22,726 nucleotides of DNA from a virus (IMGVR_UViG_3300025128_000370:1-22726), one strand, 5' to 3'. Counted from the first letter of the stretch, positions 5,366 to 15,408 are shown. Notes: generated by a model not told the origin, from the letters alone. Numbers and translations are program-made.

Positions 5366-7357
5366 ATGGCTTTAGAGATAAGAGACATACCTGATTTATT
5401 TGGAATGGGTCCATTGCTAGGTGACATGCCTGGTTCACAGGTTGCAAATGCTATTTCATCTATTATTCAAGGTGAGGAACCAGATTTAAATAGGGCAAAA
5501 TTAAATATACCTATGGATCAGTTTGATGGTTTTAATGCAACAGACCCCATGTTAACAGGTCCAATGGAACCTATACCACCACCTACGATGGGTGATCCTT
5601 CTATGTTAAATATTCCAGAAATGCCTGGTTTGGGCGTAACAGATCCTTTAGTAACATCCCCAGACATGACAGGTATTCCTATGCCAAGTATTCCTGTGCC
5701 ACCTAATCCTTCTATGTTAAATGTTCCACAACCTTCAATTCAAAATGATGTTGTAGGTGTGGATCCTGTTCTTCTTAGAGATCAAGAACTTATTAATAAT
5801 TTACAATCAATTACTGGTCAGGGATCGTCTAATCCTTCTATGTTAAATATTCCAGATATAACCAATATGACAGGATCAGGATTTGATGATGAAACTGTTA
5901 TTAGTCCTACGATGCCTGTTGCTCCTACTTCTGATGTAGGTAATATAGATTTATCAATTAACCCTACTGGTGGAACAGACTTAGCTAGTACCATAAACTT
6001 ATCAACAGATACTTCGCAAATAGAAGGAACTGGAGACACAGATACAGGATGGATGAAAGACTACCCAGATATAAATGCTTTACAAAGAGCTTTGGTTCTT
6101 GAGTCTATTACAGGCGAACAAGCTATGGCTTGGCTTAGAAATCCTAATTATGGTAACTATGGAGCATTTGATGCTAAAAAACTACTTGATACTTGGATAC
6201 CTAAAGCTAAAGATAAGAATGTTCCAGAGGTATCTTTTGACGATAAAGGGAACGTGAAATCTATAGTAAAAGCAGGCGTAGACAGACCACTGCTATTCGA
6301 TGAATGGCATGAGCGAGTGTATGGAACTAAAACAATACCAGGTGGTCAAACTAATGTAACAAGAGGTAATGAATATAAAAGTTATTTTAATAAATGGCAC
6401 TCAGATAACTCAAAAAAACTGAGTACAATAGATGATGCTAGTAAGGCAGGTGGTGGAGATGCTATTATTATTGACTCTACAGACAGCAAATCTGATGATG
6501 GTGACCCTAAAGATGATGACAGTAAGATTAACTGGTTTGACGACAAGAAAGATGATAGTAATGTTAATAATGTAACTGGTGGCAATCAAGGTGGTGGTAA
6601 TGTACAAGGTGGTGGTAATGTTAATAATGTAACTAGTACTGCCAGTGCCAGTGCAGATGGCACACTACCTTCAGATCTAGCATTAAAACCTGGGGATGCA
6701 TATAGCCAGTACATAAGATCATTTTTCCCTGGGGCTGGTACTGGAGAACTGGCAAGACTGTCAGCAGATCCAGATAAATTATATTATGGATTTAATCCTA
6801 ATTATGGAAGATATCTATTAGGATTAACTGACATACCTACTATAACTGAAGGTGAAGCAATTAAAGGTTCTCTACCTATGGCAGGTACCTTTTCCGATTT
6901 TCTGGGTCGAGATTATAGGCAACCTCTTTCAGACATACGAAGTAAATTTGGTGGTTTAAGAGATTACTTACGAGCAATCTCACCAGGTGGCGTAGGAATT
7001 GAGGGAGCACCAGATCTTGGTGGATTTGGTACTACTTATACTACAGACCCAACAAGACAGGATATATTATCATCAGCAATAGCTGCTCTGGGATATGCAC
7101 CTGGGGCATCATCTAGAGCTTACTCAGGTTTAGGTAGCATATTTGATGCATTTAAGTTTAAATATAGTAGTCCATTTGAGGCTAAAAATAGGTTTGCCGA
7201 TTGGGTAACTAAGGCATATGCAACCCCTGTTTCTACTGGTCAGACTATTGGGCAGTCAATAAAATCAGGAGCCTTCGATCCCAGAACACGAGGTTCGACA
7301 ATGCCTGAAGATCAATGGAGAGACACTAAATATAAAGATGATTCTTGGGAATGGTAG
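5366..7357 (+). CDS. Large, mostly disordered virion-associated protein (hypothetical)
   Basis: I do not recognise this 663-residue protein. Residues 1-220 are low-complexity and rich in Pro, Met, Asp and Thr, with the motif PSMLN(I/V)P at 78, 115 and 157. Residues about 225-340 look folded (tryptophans and helices), followed by an acidic Asp/Lys linker (about 355-395) and an Asn/Gly-rich repeat (about 400-425). The C-terminal 200 residues are again folded, with aromatic patches such as YGFNPNYGRYL. No signal peptide or membrane segment is visible. It lies between portal and giant protein, with a good ribosome binding site (GAAGGAG) overlapping the portal end. This suggests a head-interior or neck component that is packaged or ejected. 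That role is inferred from position only. Confidence 0.6.
   Translation: MALEIRDIPDLFGMGPLLGDMPGSQVANAISSIIQGEEPDLNRAKLNIPMDQFDGFNATDPMLTGPMEPIPPPTMGDPSMLNIPEMPGLGVTDPLVTSPDMTGIPMPSIPVPPNPSMLNVPQPSIQNDVVGVDPVLLRDQELINNLQSITGQGSSNPSMLNIPDITNMTGSGFDDETVISPTMPVAPTSDVGNIDLSINPTGGTDLASTINLSTDTSQIEGTGDTDTGWMKDYPDINALQRALVLESITGEQAMAWLRNPNYGNYGAFDAKKLLDTWIPKAKDKNVPEVSFDDKGNVKSIVKAGVDRPLLFDEWHERVYGTKTIPGGQTNVTRGNEYKSYFNKWHSDNSKKLSTIDDASKAGGGDAIIIDSTDSKSDDGDPKDDDSKINWFDDKKDDSNVNNVTGGNQGGGNVQGGGNVNNVTSTASASADGTLPSDLALKPGDAYSQYIRSFFPGAGTGELARLSADPDKLYYGFNPNYGRYLLGLTDIPTITEGEAIKGSLPMAGTFSDFLGRDYRQPLSDIRSKFGGLRDYLRAISPGGVGIEGAPDLGGFGTTYTTDPTRQDILSSAIAALGYAPGASSRAYSGLGSIFDAFKFKYSSPFEAKNRFADWVTKAYATPVSTGQTIGQSIKSGAFDPRTRGSTMPEDQWRDTKYKDDSWEW
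5595..5854 (+). repeat. Three dispersed 23-base repeats encoding PSMLN(I/V)P
   Basis: ATCCTTCTATGTTAAATATT followed by CCA occurs at 5595-5617 and 5832-5854, and with a single change at 5706-5728. The intervals are 111 and 126 bases, both multiples of three. Synonymous positions are conserved, so the copies arose by duplication or are kept alike by recombination rather than by protein selection alone. Confidence 0.75.
6558..6634 (+). repeat. Direct repeats encoding Asn/Gly-rich linker
   Basis: The 20-mer GTAATGTTAATAATGTAACT is perfect at 6558-6577 and 6615-6634. Between them CAAGGTGGTGGTAATGT occurs twice. They encode NVNNVT and QGGGNV and lie in the flexible linker before the folded C-terminal part of the protein. 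Confidence 0.75.
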
Positions 7358-7376
7358 TTTTATATAGGAGGCTAAT

Positions 7377-7724
7377 ATGGCTGATAGTTTAAATGCATTT
7401 AGTGATTTTTATAGTGGGATGCTTGAAGCAGATCCTAACCTTGCCTATATGGGTCAGGTTGCTGGAACTGATTTTTCAGGCACTAAGCCCATGAAAAAGA
7501 GGGCAAAGGATTACTTTGCCAACCAGTTTGGTAATGTTTATAATCAGTATCTAGGTCAACTTGGTACAGAATATAAGCAAGGAACTGATCCTTCAAAGCA
7601 AACAACATTCACGCAGTTTTTAGAACAGCAACCATTTACTGAAAGATATGCAAGTTTATCACCATACCAAAGAGGCGTGTCTACAAGTAGATTTGCTCCT
7701 AGTACAAGGTTTATATTTTACTAA
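7377..7724 (+). CDS. Small hypothetical protein upstream of the giant protein
   Basis: This 115-residue protein has no motif I can name. Its first half is helical and hydrophobic-acidic. The second half contains aromatic-rich stretches (FTQFLEQQPFTERYASLSPYQRG) and it ends in RFAPSTRFIFY. I loosely recall the same kind of ending in proteins beside portal genes of other aquatic phages. It has a strong ribosome binding site (TAGGAGG, seven bases before the ATG), and its stop overlaps the start of the next gene as TAATG, so the two are probably made in a fixed ratio. A chaperone or a small partner of the giant protein is a reasonable guess and no more. Confidence 0.65.
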   Translation: MADSLNAFSDFYSGMLEADPNLAYMGQVAGTDFSGTKPMKKRAKDYFANQFGNVYNQYLGQLGTEYKQGTDPSKQTTFTQFLEQQPFTERYASLSPYQRGVSTSRFAPSTRFIFY

Positions 7725-10700
7725 TGGCAGATCCTAGAGATTCAAAATACATTCCAGTTAAAGAAAGAAAAGATTTTAAAGCCGATAAAAATTTATGGGA
7801 TAAGTACCCCTCTTTTTTTACCTTTGGCAATATACCTATAGCTAAAAGAGAAAAACTTGGGCAAGACTTAAACGCTTTTTCACAATGGCTAGACTCTATA
7901 GGTCAATCTGACCCTGTTCAAAAAGCTGCTTCTATCAATACATGGATTCAGGAAAATATACCCATGGGTCCTATTGGAACAGGAAAGGCTAGAGCAAAAG
8001 CATGGGAAACTGTAGGGAAACCACTGTGGGAAAAAAATAGATACCTTGCTGAAGAAAAAATGCCACTTATTACTACTGGAGAAAAGGCAAGGCTCCCTAT
8101 TTCCAAAGGTGAGGGAAAGTGGGATGCTTACAAATCTCCAGAAGGAAAGTTTGATCCAAGGGCAGTTTTGAAAGCTGCCGATGTACTCACTCCATTTGGA
8201 ACTACAGCAAGTGCTTTTGAAAATATTACAGGCAAAGAGTATAAGACCTTAAGAGATGTTAAGGTAGAAAAAGAAATAGAGAAAAGGGAACAAAAACTTA
8301 AAGAGTCTGGAATGAATCCTTTGACTCCTATTGAAAAGATACATGCAGAACGAGAATTATATCCTACGGCAGATATACCAGGAATAGAGGGATCAGGTAA
8401 GTTTATAGACGAAGTAATAGATGATCCTTTAACTTACGTACCTGCTTTTAAGACTATTTCAACAGCAGCTAAAGGTGCAAAGGCATTACAGTATACAGGC
8501 AAGGGTGCAAAACTAGGAGCAGTAGGAAAACCTGCTGCAGCCGTTGTCAGATCTGTGGGAAGTGTAGCTGAAACATTATTAAAACCTGCAGTACTTGTAG
8601 AAGATCAGTTAGTTAAGGTTGTGACTTTGCCATTCCAAGCTGCTAAAGTAACTCTTGGTGCAGTAGGAAGTGGAACCAAATCAATAACAAATACTCTCTT
8701 GAGGAGAGTTTCAGATCCTGAATTGGGTCCTATGATTAGTGATAAAGGCACACAATACCTAACGAAATTAGAATCTAAAGCAGGTAAAGCTTGGGCGAAG
8801 CAGACACATGAAAATATAGCAAACGAAGCTAAAAGTATATTTTCCAAAACCCCAGATTTAGACACAACTGTTGCTTATAGAAATAGTGCGACAAGAAGAT
8901 CAGCGATAAGTCAAGGAAAAGATATTACGCTTAATCTCGAGCAAGGCTATGAAGATGTGTTTAGAAGTGAGTTTATGAAACTCAAACACGAAAGAAAGGC
9001 AGCTAGATTTGAAGGAGTATTAGCTGATTTTTTCAACTCAGATGTTACCCAAAGGTCTTTCAGGACTGTAGGCGACTCAGCGACAACTGTTAGAAAGAAG
9101 ATAGATAACTATGCTTCTATTGCAGGTAGAAGATCAGGAATAACTAAAGTTTTTACTGCTGACAGCTTTCACAGAATTGCAAGGTGGAATCCATTTGTCG
9201 GAAACTCTCAATACACAATAGAGAATCTTTTAGATGCTGCTGTTGTAGCACAATTTAAGAATGTATATACAGAACAAATGCCTAAAGGATATTGGAAAAA
9301 CAAAGCACTTATGAAGGGAATGAAAGCTCTAGAAAGGGAAATGGAAAGAACTGGAGATTTCAGTGCCCTCAAGTTATCTAAAGCCAAAGGTATAGGGGGG
9401 AAACAAGGCAATGCTGCATTTGAAGATCTCATAAAAGACTTGTCTTATTTGTTTAGAGAATTTGACAGCGTTAATAGAAAGTTGCTAAAAACCAAACCGA
9501 TGTATAGCTTTGACCAGTGGATAGATGCATTACAAAAATATACACTGGGCACACGTACTGTTGAAATTGGAAAGCTACACCCATCCAGATTAGAGCCTAA
9601 AAACTTGCCTATGTTTCACGATATTACCAAGGGATCAGATTATGTAATGCAAGTGAAAATATCTACAGGCAAAGAGGCTAAGATAATAGATGCTCCTTTC
9701 TACCCTAATTACACTCAAATGACAAAGGCTATGATTGATCCATCTAATACAACAGTTTCATGGATTAACAAAACTGCAATAGCAAAAAATTTGGGCATAC
9801 CAGAAGAAGGTATAGGTACAATAATAAAAGCTCATAGAACGATAGTAGACCTATACGATCAACTCAGGATGAGGGAAGCAAGTAAGTACGGAGGATTTTT
9901 AAGTAAAGAAGAACTTGAATTTTTACAAGAGTGGCATCCTTCATACATGCCACTACATTATACCGACACCAAAGGCATGGGTGGGTTTACTGCTATCTCA
10001 GGAAGAAGCAAAGGAGCTACTGATAATGGTATTAAATCATTAAGTGAAAACCCAGGAGAGCAACACATGTTGCCTTTGTTAACGCCTGAAGGTATTGGTT
10101 TTGACTTAATAAGACACAGTACAAAAATGCTATATAACGAGATTAAGCGTAATATATTTGAATCGTTAAAGTTAATTCCTATTGATCCTAATGTTCCTAT
10201 TACAAGAACAGCAGACGGAAAGGTTAAGGGTAGTGTTTTCGATGCTTGGTTTACAGATTTAACAGATGACCCTAGATTTGTCACAATATCTAAGAGACCA
10301 GATGGAAGCATAGAAAGAACGTACAAGGAATTAACTGGAGAAGGAGATCTTGGAATAGGGTATGATTCCAAGATAGGTAGTGGGTATGAAACCTATTGGA
10401 TGAACGGAGTAAGGCAAAACGTAGGCAATCCCACAGGTGGAAGATTAGATAAAGAGTGGTGGGATATGTTAAATAACGAAAATGCCTTTAATTTTTTTGG
10501 AGAGACTCGAGGAAAAATACAAGGATTTTTGGGAATGGTTAATGGGATTTATAAAACTATGTACACCAGAATATCTCCTAAGTTTTGGATTGTTGCTGGT
10601 GTATTGGATAATTATATGGCATGGTTTAGGCATGAGACTAACCCAGTTAAATCAACACGTATAATAGTAGCAAGTATGGCAAAAGCTATGGCAAAGATTC

Positions 10701-13660
10701 CAGACAATCAACTGATTCCGTCAAGTTGGAACCCAAGGAAAAGTAGATTAGATATAAAAGCAGCCAGGGCAGTGGGTAAAGAAGACCAGTACCTTAACTG
10801 GTTAAGAGTTGTAACAGGAGATAGGTTAGGGGAATCAATGCAACGAGGTTCAGGGTTTGCCCTTGGAGAAGTTGGAACTATGAATCCTGGTACTGCTTCA
10901 TATTCAGGAAAGATGGCTAATATAAATAAAAGAATTAATAAACAAGGGATTAATGCAATCTTTGTTAATAGCAAAAAAGAAGCCGAGGAGCTAACACTTC
11001 GGCAAGTATATGACAATTTACCAAAGGGTGCAACCAAAAAAAAGCAAGACTCAGGTCTCCAGATTGAATTTATGACTCCTAGTAAATTAAGAGAAGTAGG
11101 GAAAAAAGTTAAAGGTGCTGCTAAAGGCACTGTGGATGCACTTGCTTCTCCTGGTTCTCACCTTGAATTGGGTCCAAGGAAAGCAACTGCGATCAAGTCT
11201 TTAACTGACTACAACTCTAGAAATCCAATAGGTAAAGCTGAATTTGATAAGTTTTTTAGCACATGGGCAAGGCTAAAAGGTAGAGGATTAAATGAAGAAC
11301 AATTTAAAATCCAGATGTATAAAAACTGGATGCCTTCATTTAAGCCAGACGGAACAGCCGTAACTCCTCAAAATTCTCCTGAATTGTTTAAACTTGTAAA
11401 AATTGCAGACGGAGTATTTGTAGATGAGCCTGTTGGGTTAGGTTATGGATTAATAGATTCTCCAGAATGGAAAGCAGCAGAATTTTTAAGCCATTCTGTT
11501 ACGTTAGACTTTCAGTATGGATCTCAAATTGCATTAAAATATAGACACATGTTTGCTTATTTAGTTTCTATGCTAGAAGGTCCTAAACAACCATTTAAAG
11601 CAATCGGTCTCAATATAGATTTAATTACAAGACCAGTTAAAAGAACCAGTACAGATGATCCGTTTTATGAATGGGGAGATATATCAGAACAATTTATCAG
11701 GCTACTTCAGCCATTTAAAAGAAAGGGTGCTACTGGTCAAACAAGGTACTTACTTAATCAAGGTCCTTTAAAAAGTGCAATGAAACTTGCTGGTGTGTTG
11801 GGTGCATATCGAGCTCTTTCAGATTTTAACTGGAGCTTTGAATATGACGGCATTCCAGTTATGAATGACGTTTCTAAGTATATTAGAGATAAATCTATAT
11901 TTATAATAACTGGATTCCAAAGAGAAGAAACTGGAGATCTTAAGCTTGATAAAAATAATAGACCTATACCTAATGTAGCTATTTTTGTTCCTAAGAAAAG
12001 AGACTTTGCAGCATTTTTTAATACAGTAGATTTTTTTGATGCAGCTTTAAGGACAGATGAAGAAGTACAACAGCTACACCTTCAGAGCAAGAGAGAATTG
12101 GGATGGGATTTGTTTAGAAATGCCTTCGAAGAATCATATACTGGTGAAATCCCTGGACCTTTTGCTATCAAAAAGTTATTATCGGTATATACAGGATATG
12201 ACTCTTATACTGACAGACCTCTTATATCTGAATACTTAAAGCAAGAAGAACACAAAGCTGTAGATACAGATAAATATGATTCTAATACTCCTACTTCTAT
12301 GAGATATATTGCAGAAAAAATTAACCCAGCAATACAAGACGTTTTTGGCTTGGTGGAAAAAGTAACGTTTGGGGCACTAGACCCAGAGACAGAAGGGGTG
12401 AGTCCAGCATGGCTAGATGCAACATGGGAACTTTTAACAGCTAGTTCTGTTCGAGAAGTATTTCCAAAAATGGCAGATAAGGCAGTTGTGAATAAATACT
12501 TCAGGGATAAAATTACCAATTCTTTAGTAGGCGATTTGAAAGGTACTGATGTACCTTCATTGTTAAAATTAGTTGAAGAATATAAAAATGATATGACAAC
12601 TACAGAACAAAAAGAGTTTATGACCGACCTACCGATAGCTGAACGTGAATTATTTAAGAAGCTATTAAAAGAACCTGAACTTGCACTGGATGAAACTTTT
12701 CTTCCTTTCTGGGACACTATTAAGAAAGCGTTTTATGGTCCTTATGGTGGTGGCATGAAGTCTATTGGCAGAGAAAGGGCAGAAGAATACCTAAAGGGTA
12801 AAGGTATATCTATAGATAATTCACATAATGCTAGTGCAATAAAGTTCAGGAGGCAAGAAGAAGAAAGAATCCTAGACGAACAAAAAGAAGATGACAGAAG
12901 GTTAGAGATATGGGTAAATGACCCCTCAAGTAAAGAAGGTTTAAGTGGAACTGAATGGAAAAAAAGAACTACTAAAAGGCGTACTGAGTTAAGGACTATA
13001 AAAGATGCTATTAAAAGAAATCCTAGTTACAAGAACTCTCTTTATGCACAGGATAACGAAACACTAAATGAATATTACAAGCTAATGTATACTGCTGGTG
13101 GAACTGTAGACGATCTTAGAGGTCTTGTTCCTGAATTGTTAAATCTATATTACCAGATAGGGGAAACACTTCCAGATGACCCTAACTCTACCGACTTTGC
13201 TAAGTATGATCAGGATATAAATAACTTTAAAAATCGTATCAAGGCAGACTTTGGATCTGAAACTCTGGCACAGCTTGAAAGATCTATAGAGGCGTCTAAG
13301 ACCGATGCTCAAAAGATGGAATCAGAAGCTGATGAAGAAATGAAAAGATATTTCAACATAGGCAGTAACATTGATGACTTATATAAGTTAAGCCAGATAG
13401 AAGGAATAGAGGAGTGGTGGCAAAGTTATCTAAATGCTCCTGATAAATTAAATTTCCAAAACGATCCTAAGAGAAATAACTTTAAAGGAATTAAAATAAG
13501 TGCTCTTATAGTAAGGCGTAAGCAAATTAGAGATGCTTTCTTGGCACAAAACCCAAGAATTGAACGTAGATTGATATTCTTTTATGGTGGAAGATTCTTT
13601 AATCCTGTAACACGTGGTGGTGCTGAATATCATAACAAGATGTATCAGTCAAAAAAATAA
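7724..13660 (+). CDS. Giant (1978-residue) polyvalent/internal virion-like protein
   Basis: This gene fills a quarter of the window. The protein is mostly helical, with no signal peptide. Residues about 225-310 start with an IDDPLTYVP segment, of a kind I associate with large internal virion proteins, and continue into Ala/Val/Gly-rich stretches that could touch membrane. Residues about 920-985 resemble the 'large polyvalent protein' domains of phages (a VNGIYKTMYTRISPKFWIVA stretch, then DNYMAWF). The last 350 residues are charged coiled coil, ending in an Asn-Pro, aromatic and Gly-rich tail (AQNPRIERRLIFFYGGRF). Proteins of this type are carried in the capsid and injected with the DNA, and may form a trans-envelope conduit or act on the host. 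I could not identify a lysozyme, polymerase or protease active site. A siphovirus tape measure is less likely because no tail-tube genes are present and it precedes the scaffold. Confidence 0.7.
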   Translation: MADPRDSKYIPVKERKDFKADKNLWDKYPSFFTFGNIPIAKREKLGQDLNAFSQWLDSIGQSDPVQKAASINTWIQENIPMGPIGTGKARAKAWETVGKPLWEKNRYLAEEKMPLITTGEKARLPISKGEGKWDAYKSPEGKFDPRAVLKAADVLTPFGTTASAFENITGKEYKTLRDVKVEKEIEKREQKLKESGMNPLTPIEKIHAERELYPTADIPGIEGSGKFIDEVIDDPLTYVPAFKTISTAAKGAKALQYTGKGAKLGAVGKPAAAVVRSVGSVAETLLKPAVLVEDQLVKVVTLPFQAAKVTLGAVGSGTKSITNTLLRRVSDPELGPMISDKGTQYLTKLESKAGKAWAKQTHENIANEAKSIFSKTPDLDTTVAYRNSATRRSAISQGKDITLNLEQGYEDVFRSEFMKLKHERKAARFEGVLADFFNSDVTQRSFRTVGDSATTVRKKIDNYASIAGRRSGITKVFTADSFHRIARWNPFVGNSQYTIENLLDAAVVAQFKNVYTEQMPKGYWKNKALMKGMKALEREMERTGDFSALKLSKAKGIGGKQGNAAFEDLIKDLSYLFREFDSVNRKLLKTKPMYSFDQWIDALQKYTLGTRTVEIGKLHPSRLEPKNLPMFHDITKGSDYVMQVKISTGKEAKIIDAPFYPNYTQMTKAMIDPSNTTVSWINKTAIAKNLGIPEEGIGTIIKAHRTIVDLYDQLRMREASKYGGFLSKEELEFLQEWHPSYMPLHYTDTKGMGGFTAISGRSKGATDNGIKSLSENPGEQHMLPLLTPEGIGFDLIRHSTKMLYNEIKRNIFESLKLIPIDPNVPITRTADGKVKGSVFDAWFTDLTDDPRFVTISKRPDGSIERTYKELTGEGDLGIGYDSKIGSGYETYWMNGVRQNVGNPTGGRLDKEWWDMLNNENAFNFFGETRGKIQGFLGMVNGIYKTMYTRISPKFWIVAGVLDNYMAWFRHETNPVKSTRIIVASMAKAMAKIPDNQLIPSSWNPRKSRLDIKAARAVGKEDQYLNWLRVVTGDRLGESMQRGSGFALGEVGTMNPGTASYSGKMANINKRINKQGINAIFVNSKKEAEELTLRQVYDNLPKGATKKKQDSGLQIEFMTPSKLREVGKKVKGAAKGTVDALASPGSHLELGPRKATAIKSLTDYNSRNPIGKAEFDKFFSTWARLKGRGLNEEQFKIQMYKNWMPSFKPDGTAVTPQNSPELFKLVKIADGVFVDEPVGLGYGLIDSPEWKAAEFLSHSVTLDFQYGSQIALKYRHMFAYLVSMLEGPKQPFKAIGLNIDLITRPVKRTSTDDPFYEWGDISEQFIRLLQPFKRKGATGQTRYLLNQGPLKSAMKLAGVLGAYRALSDFNWSFEYDGIPVMNDVSKYIRDKSIFIITGFQREETGDLKLDKNNRPIPNVAIFVPKKRDFAAFFNTVDFFDAALRTDEEVQQLHLQSKRELGWDLFRNAFEESYTGEIPGPFAIKKLLSVYTGYDSYTDRPLISEYLKQEEHKAVDTDKYDSNTPTSMRYIAEKINPAIQDVFGLVEKVTFGALDPETEGVSPAWLDATWELLTASSVREVFPKMADKAVVNKYFRDKITNSLVGDLKGTDVPSLLKLVEEYKNDMTTTEQKEFMTDLPIAERELFKKLLKEPELALDETFLPFWDTIKKAFYGPYGGGMKSIGRERAEEYLKGKGISIDNSHNASAIKFRRQEEERILDEQKEDDRRLEIWVNDPSSKEGLSGTEWKKRTTKRRTELRTIKDAIKRNPSYKNSLYAQDNETLNEYYKLMYTAGGTVDDLRGLVPELLNLYYQIGETLPDDPNSTDFAKYDQDINNFKNRIKADFGSETLAQLERSIEASKTDAQKMESEADEEMKRYFNIGSNIDDLYKLSQIEGIEEWWQSYLNAPDKLNFQNDPKRNNFKGIKISALIVRRKQIRDAFLAQNPRIERRLIFFYGGRFFNPVTRGGAEYHNKMYQSKK

Positions 13661-13665
13661 TGATG

Positions 13666-13671
13666 TATAAT
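13666..13671 (+). promoter_or_regulatory. Candidate -10 element before scaffold and capsid genes
   Basis: A perfect TATAAT sits in the short AT-rich gap (13661-13703) between the giant gene and the scaffold gene. There is no good -35 hexamer 16-18 bases upstream, so it may depend on a phage-modified polymerase, or be chance in AT-rich DNA. An internal promoter here would make sense because scaffold and capsid protein are needed in large amounts. Confidence 0.25.
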
Positions 13672-13703
13672 AATAAATATTTTGAAATAGGAAGGTATGA
13701 ATA

Positions 13704-14489
13704 ATGGTAAATAAGGCAGAACAACCAATAGAACAACCCATAGAAAATCCAGTTAATACTAATGTAGATGTAACTGGGGAATTTGATAGCGTAGACACAC
13801 CACCAGAAGGTACTGTGGATACAGCAACAGATCAAGTGACAGAAACTACTGAAGCTACTGAAGGAGAAACTTCTTCTACAGCAACTCCAGAAGTTCCTGA
13901 GACACAGACACCTCCACCTGCAGCTGAAGTTCCACCTGTAGCTGACCCTAAAGATGATTTAGAAAAACGTATACAGGAAATAGAACAACAGAATTTACAG
14001 TATAAGACACAACAAGAACAGTCTGAATTAGTACAAAAAAGAGATGCCTATAGAGCTCAATTAGAGGGTGCAGGTTATTTACCTGAACAGGCACAACAGA
14101 TTTCAAACAATTGGGCTACTCAACAAAGCGAAGTAGCCAAACTGCAGCAAGAAAACCAAGAGAAAGAAAATTTCTTAAAGGGTCAGACCAATGCTGCTTT
14201 ACATTTTGCAAAACAATATGATCTTCAATTAGAAGATCTATCCGAGTTACAACGATATGAGGATCCTGGGAGCATGGAGAGTGCAGCGAAACGGATTAAA
14301 GTCGATAGAGACAAAGATAAAAGGATAGCTGAGCTAGAAGCTAAGCTAGTGCCATCTCAATCTTTCGATGATAATCAGAGTACACCTGCACCTTCTAGTG
14401 ACCAGGATAGATGGCTGGATAGGTATAATCAGGGTGATCGTTCAGAACAAGCATCGGCAGCAGCTCGAAGGGCTTCTGGTTTAGGTTAA
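13704..14489 (+). CDS. Capsid scaffold protein (probable)
   Basis: The 261-residue protein fits a head scaffold. The first 75 residues are acidic and low-complexity (Thr/Glu/Pro). Residues about 75-165 are a Gln/Glu-rich coiled coil (EKRIQEIEQQNLQYKTQQEQ and onward). A helical region and a short basic C-terminal tail (about 225-261, ending in ARRASGLG) complete it. In scaffolds the C-terminal helix-turn contacts the coat protein and the coiled coil mediates self-association. It lies directly upstream of the major capsid gene, the standard position. The ribosome binding site is GGAAGG. No protease motif is present, so any removal of the scaffold would rely on another protein or on exit without cleavage. 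Confidence 0.8.
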   Translation: MVNKAEQPIEQPIENPVNTNVDVTGEFDSVDTPPEGTVDTATDQVTETTEATEGETSSTATPEVPETQTPPPAAEVPPVADPKDDLEKRIQEIEQQNLQYKTQQEQSELVQKRDAYRAQLEGAGYLPEQAQQISNNWATQQSEVAKLQQENQEKENFLKGQTNAALHFAKQYDLQLEDLSELQRYEDPGSMESAAKRIKVDRDKDKRIAELEAKLVPSQSFDDNQSTPAPSSDQDRWLDRYNQGDRSEQASAAARRASGLG

Positions 14490-14523
14490 TAAAAATTTAA
14501 ATAATAAACAAGTGAGGTAAATT

Positions 14524-15408
14524 ATGGCACAGACAGCCACAACTGGGAATTTAGAAAATGCCCAGAAAATAATACTTAGTTCTGCTCGATATACAGAGGA
14601 GCATAACGCACCAGCTTTAGCCCTTATAGAACAATTTAGTTTGCCTAAAGGTGCAAAGCAGGTAACAGTTCCTAAAGTAGGACAAATGTCAATGTCTGAC
14701 TTAGTTGACGGACAAGACATTATTGATGAAGAAGAAATTGGAATGTCTACTGTTGACTTAACAGCATCAGAAGTTGGAGCTAAAGTTATATTAACTGACA
14801 AGTTAGTACGACAAGCAGCCGACAATGTTTTCTCAATGATTGGGAGACAGCTTGGTGATGGTATGGCTAGAAAGAAAGATACAGATGTAATAGCTTTGTA
14901 TGCAAATCTTAATAGTGATGCTTCTACTTCAGTATATGGTGGTGATGGTCAAAGTATGACTGCTTCAAACCTACATGCTATCATATCTAAGGCTAAAGCT
15001 AATAAGTTTGGATCACAGTTGTATATACTTCATCATCCAAATGCTGTAGCTGCTCTTTCAGGGCAAGCTGCAACAGTTGCTGCTACAGTAGGTGGAGAGC
15101 TTACAAGTGGATGGAGTGTAGACTTGTTAAAGAACTTCTATAGTGGGTTACGACCAATTAATGGCGTACCTATTTTTGAAGATGGTAATATCTCTAAGAT
15201 AACTGGCTATGATTCTGGTTATGGAGTTATAGCTGACAAAACAGCTATGGCTGCACTTACTAGTGTTGAAACCAGAACTGAACGACAAAGGGATGCGTCT
15301 CTTAGGGCTACAGAAGTGGTCATGACTAGTGATTATGGCGTTTTTGAGCTAGATGATACTAGAGGAGCACCTGTACAATTTGAGATTGGTGACTTAACAA
15401 CTTCATAA
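14524..15408 (+). CDS. Major capsid protein (HK97-like fold)
   Basis: The 294-residue protein is assigned as the main head subunit. Residues 1-35 look like an N-arm, with a beta-rich extended-loop region about 45-82 (VTVPKVGQMSMSDL, then a run of acidic residues). A long spine-like helix follows about 88-130, and the P- and A-domain-like remainder includes LYILHHPNAVAAL (about 160-175) and PINGVPIFED (about 213-222), patterns common in HK97-type coats of aquatic phages. The protein is short for a coat, with no N-terminal delta domain to be cleaved, consistent with a separate scaffold gene upstream. The ribosome binding site is GTGAGG. Position, length and composition agree, although no single motif is diagnostic. 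Confidence 0.85.
   Translation: MAQTATTGNLENAQKIILSSARYTEEHNAPALALIEQFSLPKGAKQVTVPKVGQMSMSDLVDGQDIIDEEEIGMSTVDLTASEVGAKVILTDKLVRQAADNVFSMIGRQLGDGMARKKDTDVIALYANLNSDASTSVYGGDGQSMTASNLHAIISKAKANKFGSQLYILHHPNAVAALSGQAATVAATVGGELTSGWSVDLLKNFYSGLRPINGVPIFEDGNISKITGYDSGYGVIADKTAMAALTSVETRTERQRDASLRATEVVMTSDYGVFELDDTRGAPVQFEIGDLTTS

Noticed and set aside
12205-12717. 170-codon leftward frame inside the giant gene, and similar ones at 9958-10371 and 10708-11130
   Set aside because: They are serine/leucine-rich shadows of the AT-rich rightward gene, without ribosome binding sites or recognisable motifs.
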